Part shown: piece after piece, positions 1 through 5,555 of the stretch | Numbering within the stretch: position 1 is the first letter of the stretch | Layout: the number at the start of each line of letters is the position of its first letter | Source of the DNA: Candidatus Bathyarchaeota archaeon | GTDB lineage: Archaea > Thermoproteota > Bathyarchaeia > Bathyarchaeales > Bathyarchaeaceae | DNA: 7,427 nt | Direction of reading: 5' to 3' | NCBI GenBank assembly: GCA_020344715.1 | Contig: CP070828.1 | Span: forward strand, 833,024-840,450 | Translations under genes and position numbers: made by a program | The notes under the pieces: generated by a model | The model's input: the letters and a program-made list of their open reading frames with translations, nothing else | The model's database searches: none | What the model was told of the DNA's origin: nothing

Positions 1-137
1 ACAGCTTTTCTGATTGAGATGACACCAGCCCCAACTGCGCAGTCTGTTGGTGTGGCAGCGTCGTTTGCGCCGAGGTTCCATGCCATGAAAAATGACAGTG
101 CCAAGCCAAAGGCCAAGAGGATGAAAGTGACGTCCAT
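1..137 (-). CDS. Inorganic phosphate transporter, PiT family, N-terminus (cut by window edge)
   Basis: This is the start of a PiT-family (PF01384) membrane permease, which imports inorganic phosphate with a cation. Only about 45 residues are in the window. They open with a hydrophobic helix (MDVTFILLAFGLALSFFMAW), followed by NLGANDAATPTDCAVGAGV. That segment matches the PiT signature around the conserved Asn and the GANDAA motif, which belongs to the substrate site. The ATG at 137 directly precedes the first helix, and a purine-rich AAGGAAG lies about 11 bases upstream. The gene sits 61 bases downstream of the DUF47 gene on the same strand, the usual PiT/DUF47 arrangement, so the two are probably co-transcribed. 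The C-terminal part lies beyond base 1. Confidence 0.9.
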   Translation of the reverse strand, partial: MDVTFILLAFGLALSFFMAWNLGANDAATPTDCAVGAGVISIRKA

Positions 138-198
138 TGTTTACTGGCTTCCTTGCAATGCTTCGTCAAGACGACGGCGATTCCGTTGCTACTTGTGG

Positions 199-873
199 TT
201 ATTCTAGAATGGCTATGCTTCGTATGACATCTGCTACATCTTCTGAGCGGTCAGCCACGTTCTCCATGTTTTCGACGGCTTCCTTTAACATGAGCCACGC
301 GCTCAAGCTCTTGGCGGTATTGCCGAGTTTCAGTATCTTTTCCACCAACTCAACACGGTAATCATCAATGTCTTCCTCTATGCTTTCCACTTTGTCCGCA
401 ATCGCGATTGCTCCTTTCGGATCTTTGAGGAGCTTGGTGAACGCGTCTCTCATCGTGTTCACGATGTTGACCAGCATTTCCGAAAGCCCCTTCAGTCCTT
501 CTTTTATCTCTTTGGTTACCCCTTTGATTGAGGAAGAACGGATCTTTCTTGCAGCTGATTTGGCATTGGCGGCAACATCGTCAGCGGTCAAGACAAATCT
601 CACAACTTCTTCTCGGTCGATTGGGTGGAAAGGTCCTGCAGAAAGTTCTTCGAGGATTTTCCGCTTAATCTCGTCGGCTTCCCGTTCTTTCTCGAAAACT
701 AGGTTGAATCCGTTCTGTAGTCCTTCTTGATCGTCATCGCAAAACGAGTAGATGACCTGTTTTAGATGGACAACAGCTTCAACGATTTTATCTGCGTGCG
801 CCTTGCAGAGGTTCATGAGTTCCTTCTCTCTTTTTCTAGCCAGCCAAACTGCAACGTGACTTGATCTGAACAT
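199..873 (-). CDS. DUF47 family PhoU-like phosphate transport regulator
   Basis: This 224-residue protein has no membrane segment and is almost entirely helical. It fits the DUF47 (PF01865, TIGR00153) relatives of PhoU, which bind metal clusters and are thought to control the neighbouring PiT transporter. Three acidic PhoU-type motifs are visible: EKEREADEIKR at residues 61-71, ESIEEDIDDYR at 163-173, and ENMENVADRSEDVADVIR at 201-218. The length is typical of the family. The ATG at 873 gives the usual N-terminus, a short basic stretch (LARKREKEL) before the first helix, and GGAG lies 10 bases upstream. A TATA-like CTTAAGTA at 910-917 would give a leader of about 15 bases. The PiT gene follows 61 bases downstream. 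The family is secure; the regulatory role is inferred from relatives and context. Confidence 0.93.
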   Translation of the reverse strand: MFRSSHVAVWLARKREKELMNLCKAHADKIVEAVVHLKQVIYSFCDDDQEGLQNGFNLVFEKEREADEIKRKILEELSAGPFHPIDREEVVRFVLTADDVAANAKSAARKIRSSSIKGVTKEIKEGLKGLSEMLVNIVNTMRDAFTKLLKDPKGAIAIADKVESIEEDIDDYRVELVEKILKLGNTAKSLSAWLMLKEAVENMENVADRSEDVADVIRSIAILE

Positions 874-909
874 TGCATTTCAACTCCACGCGATAGTTTA
901 CGAAATGGG

Positions 910-924
910 TACTTAAGATTTGAC
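910..924 (-). promoter_or_regulatory. Candidate archaeal promoter of the DUF47-PiT operon
   Basis: On the minus strand CTTAAGTA (917 to 910) is preceded by CGTCAAAT, a fair TATA/BRE pair. A start site about 25 bases on, near 888, would lie just before the GGAG at 884-887 and the ATG at 873. No expression evidence is available. Confidence 0.4.
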
Positions 925-951
925 GCTGGTAAAGGATTTTTGGTTCCTGAT

Positions 952-975
952 CCAGAGCTGGGCAGACTTGTCTGC
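952..975. repeat. Two adjacent dyads in the divergent intergenic region
   Basis: GCAGAC at 962-967 and GTCTGC at 970-975 form a perfect 6+2+6 inverted repeat. Immediately before it, CCAG and CTGG (952-961, AG between) form a 4+2+4 dyad. The pair lies between the two divergent candidate promoters at 910-924 and 1010-1025, where an operator for either gene could sit. An 8-base palindrome CCCGCGGG follows at 993-1000. Function is inferred from position only. Confidence 0.35.
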
Positions 976-1009
976 ATATGTTGCCAACCCAGCCCGCGGG
1001 CGTCTTCGC

Positions 1010-1025
1010 GGAAAGAGTTAAATTT
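1010..1025 (+). promoter_or_regulatory. Candidate archaeal promoter of the alkyltransferase gene
   Basis: GGAAAGAG (BRE-like) runs into TTAAATTT (TATA-like) at 1010-1025. Transcription would start near 1047. A leader of about 28 bases would then carry the run of five G at 1063-1067 ahead of the GTG at 1075. Confidence 0.5.
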
Positions 1026-1074
1026 CGCATGAAGTTGATTTAGGCTGCGACGTTTTGAAGTTGGGGGATGGGTT

Positions 1075-1425
1075 GTGACGAAACACGAGATACGAAGCGA
1101 GAAAGACGTAATCGCGCGCTTGGCCAACAAGACGGAATTCGAAAGAGCAGTTTTGGTCGCCACATTCGGGATTCCGAAAGGAAGGGTGAGTACATACAAG
1201 AAGATAGCCGAAAAGATTGGTAGACCACGTGCCTATAGGGCTGTGGGCAATGCTCTGCATAAAAATCCGCTTGCACCGGTAGTTCCTTGTCACCGTGTGG
1301 TTAAATCTGATGGTGGGTTCGGAGGAGAGAGAAGAGGAGCAGAATCAAGAAGGAGCCTTTTGGAGAAAGAGGGAATACCGACAGAAAACGGCAGGGTAAC
1401 AATCAGTGAAGACATCGTGGTCTAA
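1075..1425 (+). CDS. ogt: Methylated-DNA--protein-cysteine S-methyltransferase (O6-alkylguanine alkyltransferase)
   Basis: This suicide DNA-repair protein moves the alkyl group from O6-alkylguanine to its own cysteine. The 116 residues cover the C-terminal catalytic domain only, a size seen in short archaeal members; the usual N-terminal domain is absent. The active site VVPCHRVV lies at 69-76 with Cys72, so it is not an alkyltransferase-like protein, which would have Trp there. Other family positions are present: RAVGNA at 55-60 with the arginine that flips the base, Asn64 of the hinge, Tyr41 in the recognition-helix region, and LLEKEG at 95-100 with the conserved Glu99. The loop after the active site (GGFGGE) is a little short, and the usual YSGG reads FGG. 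The start is GTG with a G-rich Shine-Dalgarno (1063-1068) 6 bases upstream; the ATG at 1068 is in another frame. It stands alone and converges on the DUF401 gene. Confidence 0.93.
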   Translation: MTKHEIRSEKDVIARLANKTEFERAVLVATFGIPKGRVSTYKKIAEKIGRPRAYRAVGNALHKNPLAPVVPCHRVVKSDGGFGGERRGAESRRSLLEKEGIPTENGRVTISEDIVV

Positions 1426-1536
1426 TTATTGAACTATGATGTCTGCCTAGAAGAGAAGGGCGAACGCACGCTAACTTGTCCACGAGTTGTCTGATCAGAT
1501 CCGACTCGGAACATTGAGAACAGCTGATTGTTCGTA

Positions 1537-2796
1537 CTAGAGCATGAAGTACACGAGTACTGCCACCAGAAAGGACACTACTAGGGATGGAATCAAGTAG
1601 CGGTATAGTTTACCCAGAGAGCATTTGAAATAGTCCGCGGTAAAAATAAGACAAAGGTGAGTGGGAGCACCCAGATATCCTAGATACGTAGCCATGTAAA
1701 GCAGACTTGCCACTTTCGGTGTGAAACTTAACGTTCCGGCCAACATCGGAACACTTATCGCCAAGCCTCCAGATGGAGTCCCCATCAGAAACGCCAACGC
1801 TGCCGGAAGAGTCAGCAACAACACAACATCGCTCGCGTTTGCGCCAGCTATCAGCCTCCCAAAAGATTCTGAAATCCCGGATGCTAAAGCAACATTTCTC
1901 AGCAACATGGCGCCAAACGCTGCCAAAGTAACCTCGTAGATACTCCTACTTCTAAAGGGCCGCAGAAGAGTGTCTAAACGCGGCTTTGCGATAAGCAGAA
2001 TCCCCACCAGGCCGAAAAGCGCAGCGATCGAAACATCATAAGTCGCATCAATAGGAATAACCAACGGGTTAAAGGCTTCCCCAGCACGCACAATGTTGAA
2101 AGTCACTATAGCAAGAATCATAACCAAGATGGGGGCAAAGGCTTTCAGAAGAACCTTGAAGTTTGTGCCTAAGCCATCCTTCGAAGGTTCATGCTTAACT
2201 GAAGCGACTCTCCAAAATCCTATAAGAAAGCCGAGGATCACCATCGCAACGACAACTGGCATCTGTCTCGTAATAAGCGAAACCACTGACACGCCGGTAA
2301 GCGCAACGGCAAGCAGGAAAAATGAACTCATCGGATAAATCGGAAAGATCGTATGTCTGAACCAGATGTTCACGTAGGTTTGCCTATCTTTTTTCAACGC
2401 CAGCTTGTCGGCTTCAGCCTCTACCATAGGTGCTGACATCAAAGCCCCTCCTGGAACCGGGAGAAGTCCAACAATTGCCGGAAGCACGCTCACGACAAGT
2501 TTGGAATTCTTCAGAATTTCACTCAAGCTTTGGCTCAACATCTCTGCGAACTGTGTTTCCTTGTACAGCTGACTGAGCAGCATTATTCCGAAAGTTGCCA
2601 GCAAAAGCGAAATGGTAATTGAATCACTCATCGTTTCCCAAAAGACGTCAGCAATCATGTTAGAATCTAGAGATAGCAGACTAAAAGCTGTTGCAGTGAA
2701 CGTCAGGGTGATTCCCAAGCCGACACGTTTGTACACCATTACTCCCAGGAAAAGAAAGGAGACAACGAAGGCGACTAAAGGCTCAACGATTCCCAA
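1537..2796 (-). CDS. DUF401 family integral membrane protein (probable permease)
   Basis: This 419-residue protein is strongly hydrophobic, with roughly ten to twelve membrane segments. It fits DUF401 (PF04165), a mainly archaeal and thermophile family related in fold to the GntP/ion-transporter superfamily; no substrate is known. Two similar halves can be seen. The hairpin motif LLPVPGGALMSAPMV at 111-125 is echoed by LMGTPSGGLAISVPM at 337-351, the internal repeat expected of such carriers. Other family-like stretches are YVNIWFRH at 141-148 and GYLGAPTHLCLIFTADYF at 373-390. A polar cytoplasmic loop lies around 198-214. The start is TTG at 2796 with AGGA 8 bases upstream; the ATG at 2804 is out of frame. 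A good BRE/TATA lies at 2841-2857. It appears to be a single-gene unit. The family is fairly sure; transport function is inferred. Confidence 0.87.
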   Translation of the reverse strand: MGIVEPLVAFVVSFLFLGVMVYKRVGLGITLTFTATAFSLLSLDSNMIADVFWETMSDSITISLLLATFGIMLLSQLYKETQFAEMLSQSLSEILKNSKLVVSVLPAIVGLLPVPGGALMSAPMVEAEADKLALKKDRQTYVNIWFRHTIFPIYPMSSFFLLAVALTGVSVVSLITRQMPVVVAMVILGFLIGFWRVASVKHEPSKDGLGTNFKVLLKAFAPILVMILAIVTFNIVRAGEAFNPLVIPIDATYDVSIAALFGLVGILLIAKPRLDTLLRPFRSRSIYEVTLAAFGAMLLRNVALASGISESFGRLIAGANASDVVLLLTLPAALAFLMGTPSGGLAISVPMLAGTLSFTPKVASLLYMATYLGYLGAPTHLCLIFTADYFKCSLGKLYRYLIPSLVVSFLVAVLVYFML

Positions 2797-2840
2797 GGCA
2801 ACATTCCTGCAATCTGTAGAAACCGAAATTCAGCTTCCCA

Positions 2841-2857
2841 GTTTTTTAACCTTTCTT
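2841..2857 (-). promoter_or_regulatory. Archaeal promoter of the DUF401 gene
   Basis: Read on the minus strand, AGAAAGG is followed directly by TTAAAAAA, a strong BRE plus TATA box. A start site near 2820 would leave a leader of about 24 bases containing the AGGA that precedes the TTG start. A 10-base palindrome CGCCTAGGCG at 2885-2894 lies about 30 bases upstream and could bind an activator. Confidence 0.6.
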
Positions 2858-2984
2858 TGAGAAAAGCTCCTGGATTCTTTGCTGCGCCTAGGCGAAGAAT
2901 GCCCACTCAGATTCCAATTCGTACTAGGACACTAGCGCAACAGGCTTCGCTCTGGTATCGTCAGCTCGTGAAACCGCTGAATCA

Positions 2985-3080
2985 TGCTCTCTTCCCCTCT
3001 GCAGGTTCCGCCGCCTAATGTGCACAAAAGAGAGCAAGATTAAACCGGGCGCACGGGGAAAAGGAGGGGGAACCCCGTGC
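2985..3080. other. Tandem stem-loops, possible structured RNA
   Basis: Two perfect inverted repeats lie in tandem. The first pairs TGCTCTCTT (2985-2993) with AAGAGAGCA (3028-3036), a 9-base stem with a 34-base loop. The second pairs GCACGGGG (3051-3058) with CCCCGTGC (3073-3080), an 8-base GC-rich stem with the loop AAAAGGAGGGGGAA. They could be part of a non-coding RNA, a leader structure or DNA sites. Neither is followed by a T-run on the plus strand, so an ordinary terminator is less likely. No known RNA family was recognised. Confidence 0.3.
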
Positions 3081-3172
3081 TTCAAGAGAGAGGCAAGTCT
3101 TCTCCAGTAATCTCTTCAGATATCGTGTCTCTTTGCAGCCTCTTGATACTTAAGAATGCAGATGAGAATTAA
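3077..3172 (+). CDS. Possible 31-residue microprotein
   Basis: A GTG at 3077 opens 31 codons (starting VLQERGKSSPV) that end at TAA 3170-3172. Its main support is AAGGAGG at 3061-3067, an excellent Shine-Dalgarno 9 bases upstream. The ribosome site lies in the loop, and the GTG in the 3' arm, of the hairpin at 3051-3080. The peptide matches nothing I know and has no clear domain. A TATA-like element at about 3040-3046 would start transcription near 3068, inside the Shine-Dalgarno, which argues against simple expression from that box. Chance is a real possibility. Confidence 0.18.
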   Translation: MLQERGKSSPVISSDIVSLCSLLILKNADEN

Positions 3173-3352
3173 AGCTGTTATTACGAGTTCTAGAATATGT
3201 CCGTTCGAGTATCTGAAGAATGAATGTTTTGAACGTAGTCGTAAAACAAGAGATAGCAGTTTGTTCAGGCCCAAACAGTCTCAGGTTCTCAATTCTCTGT
3301 GCTGCTTCAATCAATTCCTACAGTAGACCAAGCAGCAACTCGAGATAGATGA

Positions 3353-3478
3353 TGGGTAGACGAGCGTGGCTTCTGCAAGAACTGCGGCGATTCTAGTCCG
3401 GCTGGTGCACCTGCAGAAAGTGTTAAAAATGGAATGATGAGAAAAACTAGGAATAAAAATATGTGGGGAGGTGAACCT
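3353..3478 (+). pseudogene. Possible zinc-ribbon relic in frame with the following gene
   Basis: Following an in-frame TGA (3350-3352), the frame is open and continuous with the downstream 57-residue protein. It reads GFCKNCGDSSPAGAPAES from 3368, which fits the CxxCGxxxPxGA pattern of archaeal and bacterial zinc ribbons. The second CxxC pair that would complete the metal site is missing, and there is no ATG, GTG or TTG in this frame ahead of the cysteines. It is therefore either a decayed fragment or a chance match. The strong ribosome site at 3467-3474 indicates that translation starts afterwards, at 3479. Confidence 0.22.
3413..3430 (+). promoter_or_regulatory. Candidate archaeal promoter of the 57-residue membrane protein
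   Basis: GCAGAAAG (BRE-like) is followed by TGTTAAAAAT (TATA-like). A start site near 3452 would give a leader of about 27 bases that includes the ribosome site GGAGGTGA at 3467-3474. Confidence 0.5.
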
Positions 3479-3652
3479 ATGAAATACTGCAAATGGACCC
3501 TGATTATCGTTGGGTTGATTGTTCTTGTGATGGGGATTGCCGGTTACCCCGGCGTTTCTGACATGGGTACAGAACCAGATTGGCATGCAATACTAAAAAT
3601 CCTTGTCGGAATAGCTGCAATCGTAGTTGCACTAATGGACAAGAACGACTGA
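3479..3652 (+). CDS. Small two-helix membrane protein, hypothetical
   Basis: This 57-residue protein begins MKYCKWTLIIVGLIVLVMGI. The first membrane helix spans about residues 6-21, a polar loop with DMGTEPDW about 28-35, and the second helix about 38-52, ending in the charged tail MDKND. Small archaeal membrane proteins with an MKYCKW-like N-terminus and two helices are common, but their role is unknown; function cannot be assigned. The start is set by GGAGGTGA at 3467-3474, near-complete complementarity to the 16S 3' end, 4 bases before the ATG. An upstream in-frame ATG at 3434 would add 15 residues (MMRKTRNKNMWGGEP) but lacks such a site. A promoter lies at 3413-3430. It is probably transcribed alone, since a separate promoter precedes the next gene. 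Confidence 0.72.
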   Translation: MKYCKWTLIIVGLIVLVMGIAGYPGVSDMGTEPDWHAILKILVGIAAIVVALMDKND

Positions 3653-3777
3653 AAACCACATCTTAAGAGAACGAACCGAAATCCCAGTTAGACGTGTCCA
3701 TACAAGAATTTCACCATTAAGCAGGGTGTCAGGTGTTCGGGGTGGGCGGGTGCAAGCGGACAGCCTACGCGCGTGGT

Positions 3778-3790
3778 CCGAAAATTTATC
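3778..3790 (+). promoter_or_regulatory. Archaeal promoter of the AsnC-like regulator
   Basis: CCGAAAA followed by TTTATC is close to the BRE/TATA consensus. The start site would be near 3813, about 30 bases before the TTG start codon. Confidence 0.6.
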
Positions 3791-3842
3791 TGTGATTGAA
3801 GAACACAGAGTGAGGAAAGTAGTCTTTCAGGAGTTGTGAGGG

Positions 3843-4331
3843 TTGAAGGACGTAATGAGGCAGTTGCTCTTTGAGTTACTGAAAGATTCGAAGAAGAGCG
3901 ATAGACAGTTGGCAAAGGTTCTGGGCGTGTCGCAGGCCACAGTGAGCCGCATGAGGACTCGGCTCGTGATGGAGGGCACGATCAAAGAGTTCACCATAAT
4001 ACCGGATTTCGAGAAACTTGGATATGAACTCATGGCGATAACCGCGGGTCGGTTCAAGACCCCAAGTTCACCGGAACAAATTGCGCGAGGAAAAAAATGG
4101 GCTGCCCGATTTCCCAATGTCATATTTGTGTCACGAACCCAAGGTATGGGCAAGAACGCACTGACAATTTCGTTGCACAAGGATTACACGGACTACAATG
4201 AGTTTTTCCAGAACATGATGTCCGAGTGGGCAGACGCCATCGAAAATTCCGAAAGCATGCTAGTTAGCCTCAAAGGCGTAATTGTCAAACCACTATCCTT
4301 TCGATACCTTGCCGAACAACGTGCAACATAG
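3843..4331 (+). CDS. AsnC/Lrp-type transcriptional regulator (HTH plus divergent effector domain)
   Basis: This 162-residue regulator carries an N-terminal winged helix at about residues 6-60: SDRQLAKVLGVSQATVSRMR (19-38) is a typical AsnC helix-turn-helix. It continues as LVMEGTIKEFTIIPDFEKLG, the wing and the linker strand of the Lrp/AsnC family. Residues 62-155 would be an RAM-like ferredoxin-fold domain (ELMAITAGRF, NVIFVSRTQGMGKNALTISL, YNEFFQNM), but they are divergent, so any ligand is unknown. Length is normal for the family. The start is TTG at 3843 with AGGAG 9 bases upstream; the ATG at 3855 is the alternative and would remove four residues. A good promoter lies at 3778-3790. Neighbours on both sides encode small membrane proteins, so targets cannot be read from context; autoregulation is common in the family. 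Confidence 0.8.
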   Translation: MKDVMRQLLFELLKDSKKSDRQLAKVLGVSQATVSRMRTRLVMEGTIKEFTIIPDFEKLGYELMAITAGRFKTPSSPEQIARGKKWAARFPNVIFVSRTQGMGKNALTISLHKDYTDYNEFFQNMMSEWADAIENSESMLVSLKGVIVKPLSFRYLAEQRAT

Positions 4332-4344
4332 TGCCCCGTTTCGT

Positions 4345-4372
4345 TTGCGCGCGTTTTTTCCTTTGAGGTTTT
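4345..4372 (+). terminator. Candidate T-rich archaeal terminator after the regulator
   Basis: About 25 bases past the stop codon, a GCGCGCG stretch is followed by six T (4354-4359) and further T-rich sequence. This is the oligo-T signal used by archaeal RNA polymerase. The next gene lies on the opposite strand, so termination here makes sense. Confidence 0.4.
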
Positions 4373-4395
4373 GTGCATACGCTCCAATTCGCGAT

Positions 4396-4593
4396 TTAGT
4401 CTTCTTTCTTTGATCTCATTCTTATCAGATAAGTGAGATTGAGAACCAAAGAGACCCCGACTAGCACTCCTTCGGTAAAATCTGAAACTGAGAAGCCTGA
4501 ATATTCAAAATGTAAAAAGCGACCAACAAGAATCCCTAGAGATAGTGAAATCATTCCAACAGCTAGAAGAACATTCTCATCTCGTATCAGCAT
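4396..4593 (-). CDS. Small two-helix membrane protein, hypothetical
   Basis: This 65-residue protein starts MLIRDENVLLAVG. Two hydrophobic helices lie at about 7-24 and 41-60, separated by a short loop (HFEYSGFSVSDF). The C-terminus is charged (RMRSKKED), suggesting a cytoplasmic tail. I do not recognise the family. The ATG at 4593 is preferred because AAGGTG lies 6 bases upstream; a GTG at 4602 would add three residues without a better site. A CTTAAGAT box at 4632-4639 could drive it, with a perfect inverted repeat between box and start codon. It converges with the regulator and follows the 197-residue gene on the same strand after 73 bases. Confidence 0.6.
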   Translation of the reverse strand: MLIRDENVLLAVGMISLSLGILVGRFLHFEYSGFSVSDFTEGVLVGVSLVLNLTYLIRMRSKKED

Positions 4594-4608
4594 CTCACAC
4601 ACCTTGTC

Positions 4609-4631
4609 GAGTCATTAGTTCGGGATGACTC
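4609..4631. repeat. Inverted repeat between TATA box and start codon
   Basis: GAGTCAT (4609-4615) and ATGACTC (4625-4631) form a perfect 7-base dyad with a 9-base spacer. It lies directly downstream of the TATA-like element of the 65-residue gene and overlaps the expected start site near 4610, a classic place for an archaeal repressor. In RNA it could instead be a hairpin closing the transcript of the 197-residue gene. Confidence 0.4.
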
Positions 4632-4646
4632 ATCTTAAGTGTTGCG
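4632..4646 (-). promoter_or_regulatory. Candidate promoter of the 65-residue membrane protein
   Basis: On the minus strand CTTAAGAT (4639 to 4632) is preceded by GCAACA. The TATA core resembles the CTTAAGTA ahead of the DUF47 gene. The start site would be near 4610. Confidence 0.35.
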
Positions 4647-4666
4647 CGCGCATTATCCTGTTTCAA

Positions 4667-5260
4667 TCATTTTTGAGGAGAGACTCTGTTGCGTATTAGC
4701 CTAGCGATTGCATTGTATGATTGGAAGGTTGATTCTGAGGGCATTAGATCATCTGGTATCGAAAATGGCGTCACAGATCTCGGAAAGGGTGGCATATACT
4801 TAGTCGTTATGATCCAGACAATTCCAGCTTTTTTATCAGGAGATATCTCGATAGCGTAGCGTCGCACGTCGGTTTTGAGCTGTTGGAGCAGATGCTTGTT
4901 TAGTTCGTCGTCTTTGTTCAGGTCATCGGCAAGCTCTCCCCCCACCCACTTGAAGTCGATGACCTCTCTTCGAATAGACCCCTTTATCTGGATCTTCATT
5001 CGCACCCGAAACAGTTTCTCAACCCCTTCCACATGGCGTCGAACCCCATAGTAGATACTGTAACTTGCGGGACCGTATCCGCCTCCACCTATGTGGGTAA
5101 CCTTGACTTCGTCAATCTCCTGACCCGCTAAAGCCACGCGGTTTCCTTCTTCCTCGATCATTTTCGCATCGATGCCAAAGTGCTGAAGCTGTTCACATAA
5201 CGCGCGCGCGGCGCGCGATCCTCGTCTCACCTTCTTGATTTTTTTCCACAAATTCGCCAA
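4667..5260 (-). CDS. Hypothetical soluble protein, 197 residues
   Basis: I do not recognise the family. The protein is soluble and looks mixed alpha/beta. It has a basic N-terminus (KKIKKVRRGSRAARA, about 6-20), then a helix with EQLQHFGIDAKMIEEEG (24-40). A glycine-rich turn GGGGYGPASYSIYYG lies at 58-72, followed by alternating strands (FRVRMKIQIKG, REVIDFKWVGG at about 84-108). An acidic, helical stretch follows (ADDLNKDDELNKHLLQQLK, 111-129), then IVWIITTKYMPPFP at 147-160. The start is uncertain. TTG at 5260 is the most upstream start codon in the open frame, no Shine-Dalgarno is visible, and GTG at residue 11 is the alternative; a leaderless transcript is possible. Codons for residues 15-20 form an unusual run of alternating C and G. 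A smaller ORF lies upstream in the same frame. Confidence 0.68.
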   Translation of the reverse strand: MANLWKKIKKVRRGSRAARALCEQLQHFGIDAKMIEEEGNRVALAGQEIDEVKVTHIGGGGYGPASYSIYYGVRRHVEGVEKLFRVRMKIQIKGSIRREVIDFKWVGGELADDLNKDDELNKHLLQQLKTDVRRYAIEISPDKKAGIVWIITTKYMPPFPRSVTPFSIPDDLMPSESTFQSYNAIARLIRNRVSPQK

Positions 5261-5314
5261 ACAGTCCCGAGAAGTTATTATGTCGAGCCAAGCTAGTTAT
5301 TTCTTGCTCGCGTT

Positions 5315-5488
5315 CTATGTCCCACTTCTTTGGTGCCTTCTTTTGAAGCGTTTTTCCAACGTCTTGAATTTGTCGTCTGTCTTTTCCGTACTCTCTAGAT
5401 TGTCTCCTACTAATAGTTTCAGAGCTTCTTTCTCAGCTATGCCCATTGTCTTCGCGATTTCGCGCGCGCTTTGCCGGAATACAAGCAT
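5315..5488 (-). CDS. Possible small basic helical protein, 57 residues
   Basis: The ORF reads from ATG 5488 to TAG 5315. It starts MLVFRQSAREIAKTMGIAEK, followed by a region rich in Lys, Glu and Asp and a strongly basic end (KRFKRRHQRSGT). Residues 6-27 could form a helix-turn-helix-like pair of helices, but I claim no family. No good Shine-Dalgarno precedes the ATG: AGGA is about 17 bases away. A TATA-like TTTAATAT lies at 5556-5563. It is 54 bases upstream of the 197-residue gene and in the same reading frame, with TAG and TAA between them. A 97-codon plus-strand ORF overlaps it (5235-5528), but its composition looks like a complement shadow. Confidence 0.35.
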   Translation of the reverse strand: MLVFRQSAREIAKTMGIAEKEALKLLVGDNLESTEKTDDKFKTLEKRFKRRHQRSGT

Positions 5489-5555
5489 TATGTTCTCGGT
5501 TTTGTTCCTGCTGATGTTGTGCGGCTAGAAAAGGCTGTTTGGTTTGCAGAGTTAG

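Larger units (their letters stand above)
2858..3412. other. Gene-poor intergenic stretch
   Basis: There is no convincing conserved gene in these roughly 550 bases on either strand, and no tRNA or recognisable SRP or RNase P RNA core. The stretch does hold a palindrome (2885-2894), two perfect stem-loops (2985-3080), a possible 31-codon ORF (3077-3172) and the start of a zinc-ribbon-like reading (from 3353), each listed separately. From about 3173 to 3350 nothing was recognised. Confidence 0.6.

Noticed and set aside
813..1199. 128-codon minus-strand ORF across the divergent region
   Set aside because: It overlaps both the DUF47 start and the alkyltransferase, which are clear families, and its composition looks random. 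It is a complement shadow.
2985..3080. Intrinsic terminator for a plus-strand gene
   Set aside because: No plus-strand gene ends nearby and no T-run follows either stem.
3433..3440. C-box-like ATGATGA suggesting a C/D-box guide RNA
   Set aside because: No CTGA D or D' box follows at guide-RNA spacing.
3434..3478. Upstream ATG extending the 57-residue membrane protein by 15 residues
   Set aside because: The near-perfect Shine-Dalgarno at 3467-3474 serves the ATG at 3479; the extension is polar and has no ribosome site of its own.
3688..3915. 75-codon minus-strand ORF
   Set aside because: It overlaps the promoter and start of the AsnC-like regulator, shows no domain and has no ribosome site.
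5235..5528. 97-codon plus-strand ORF
   Set aside because: Its Ser, Leu and Phe-rich composition is what results from reading the complement of a charged helical protein, it has no ribosome site, and it overlaps the N-terminus of the 197-residue gene.
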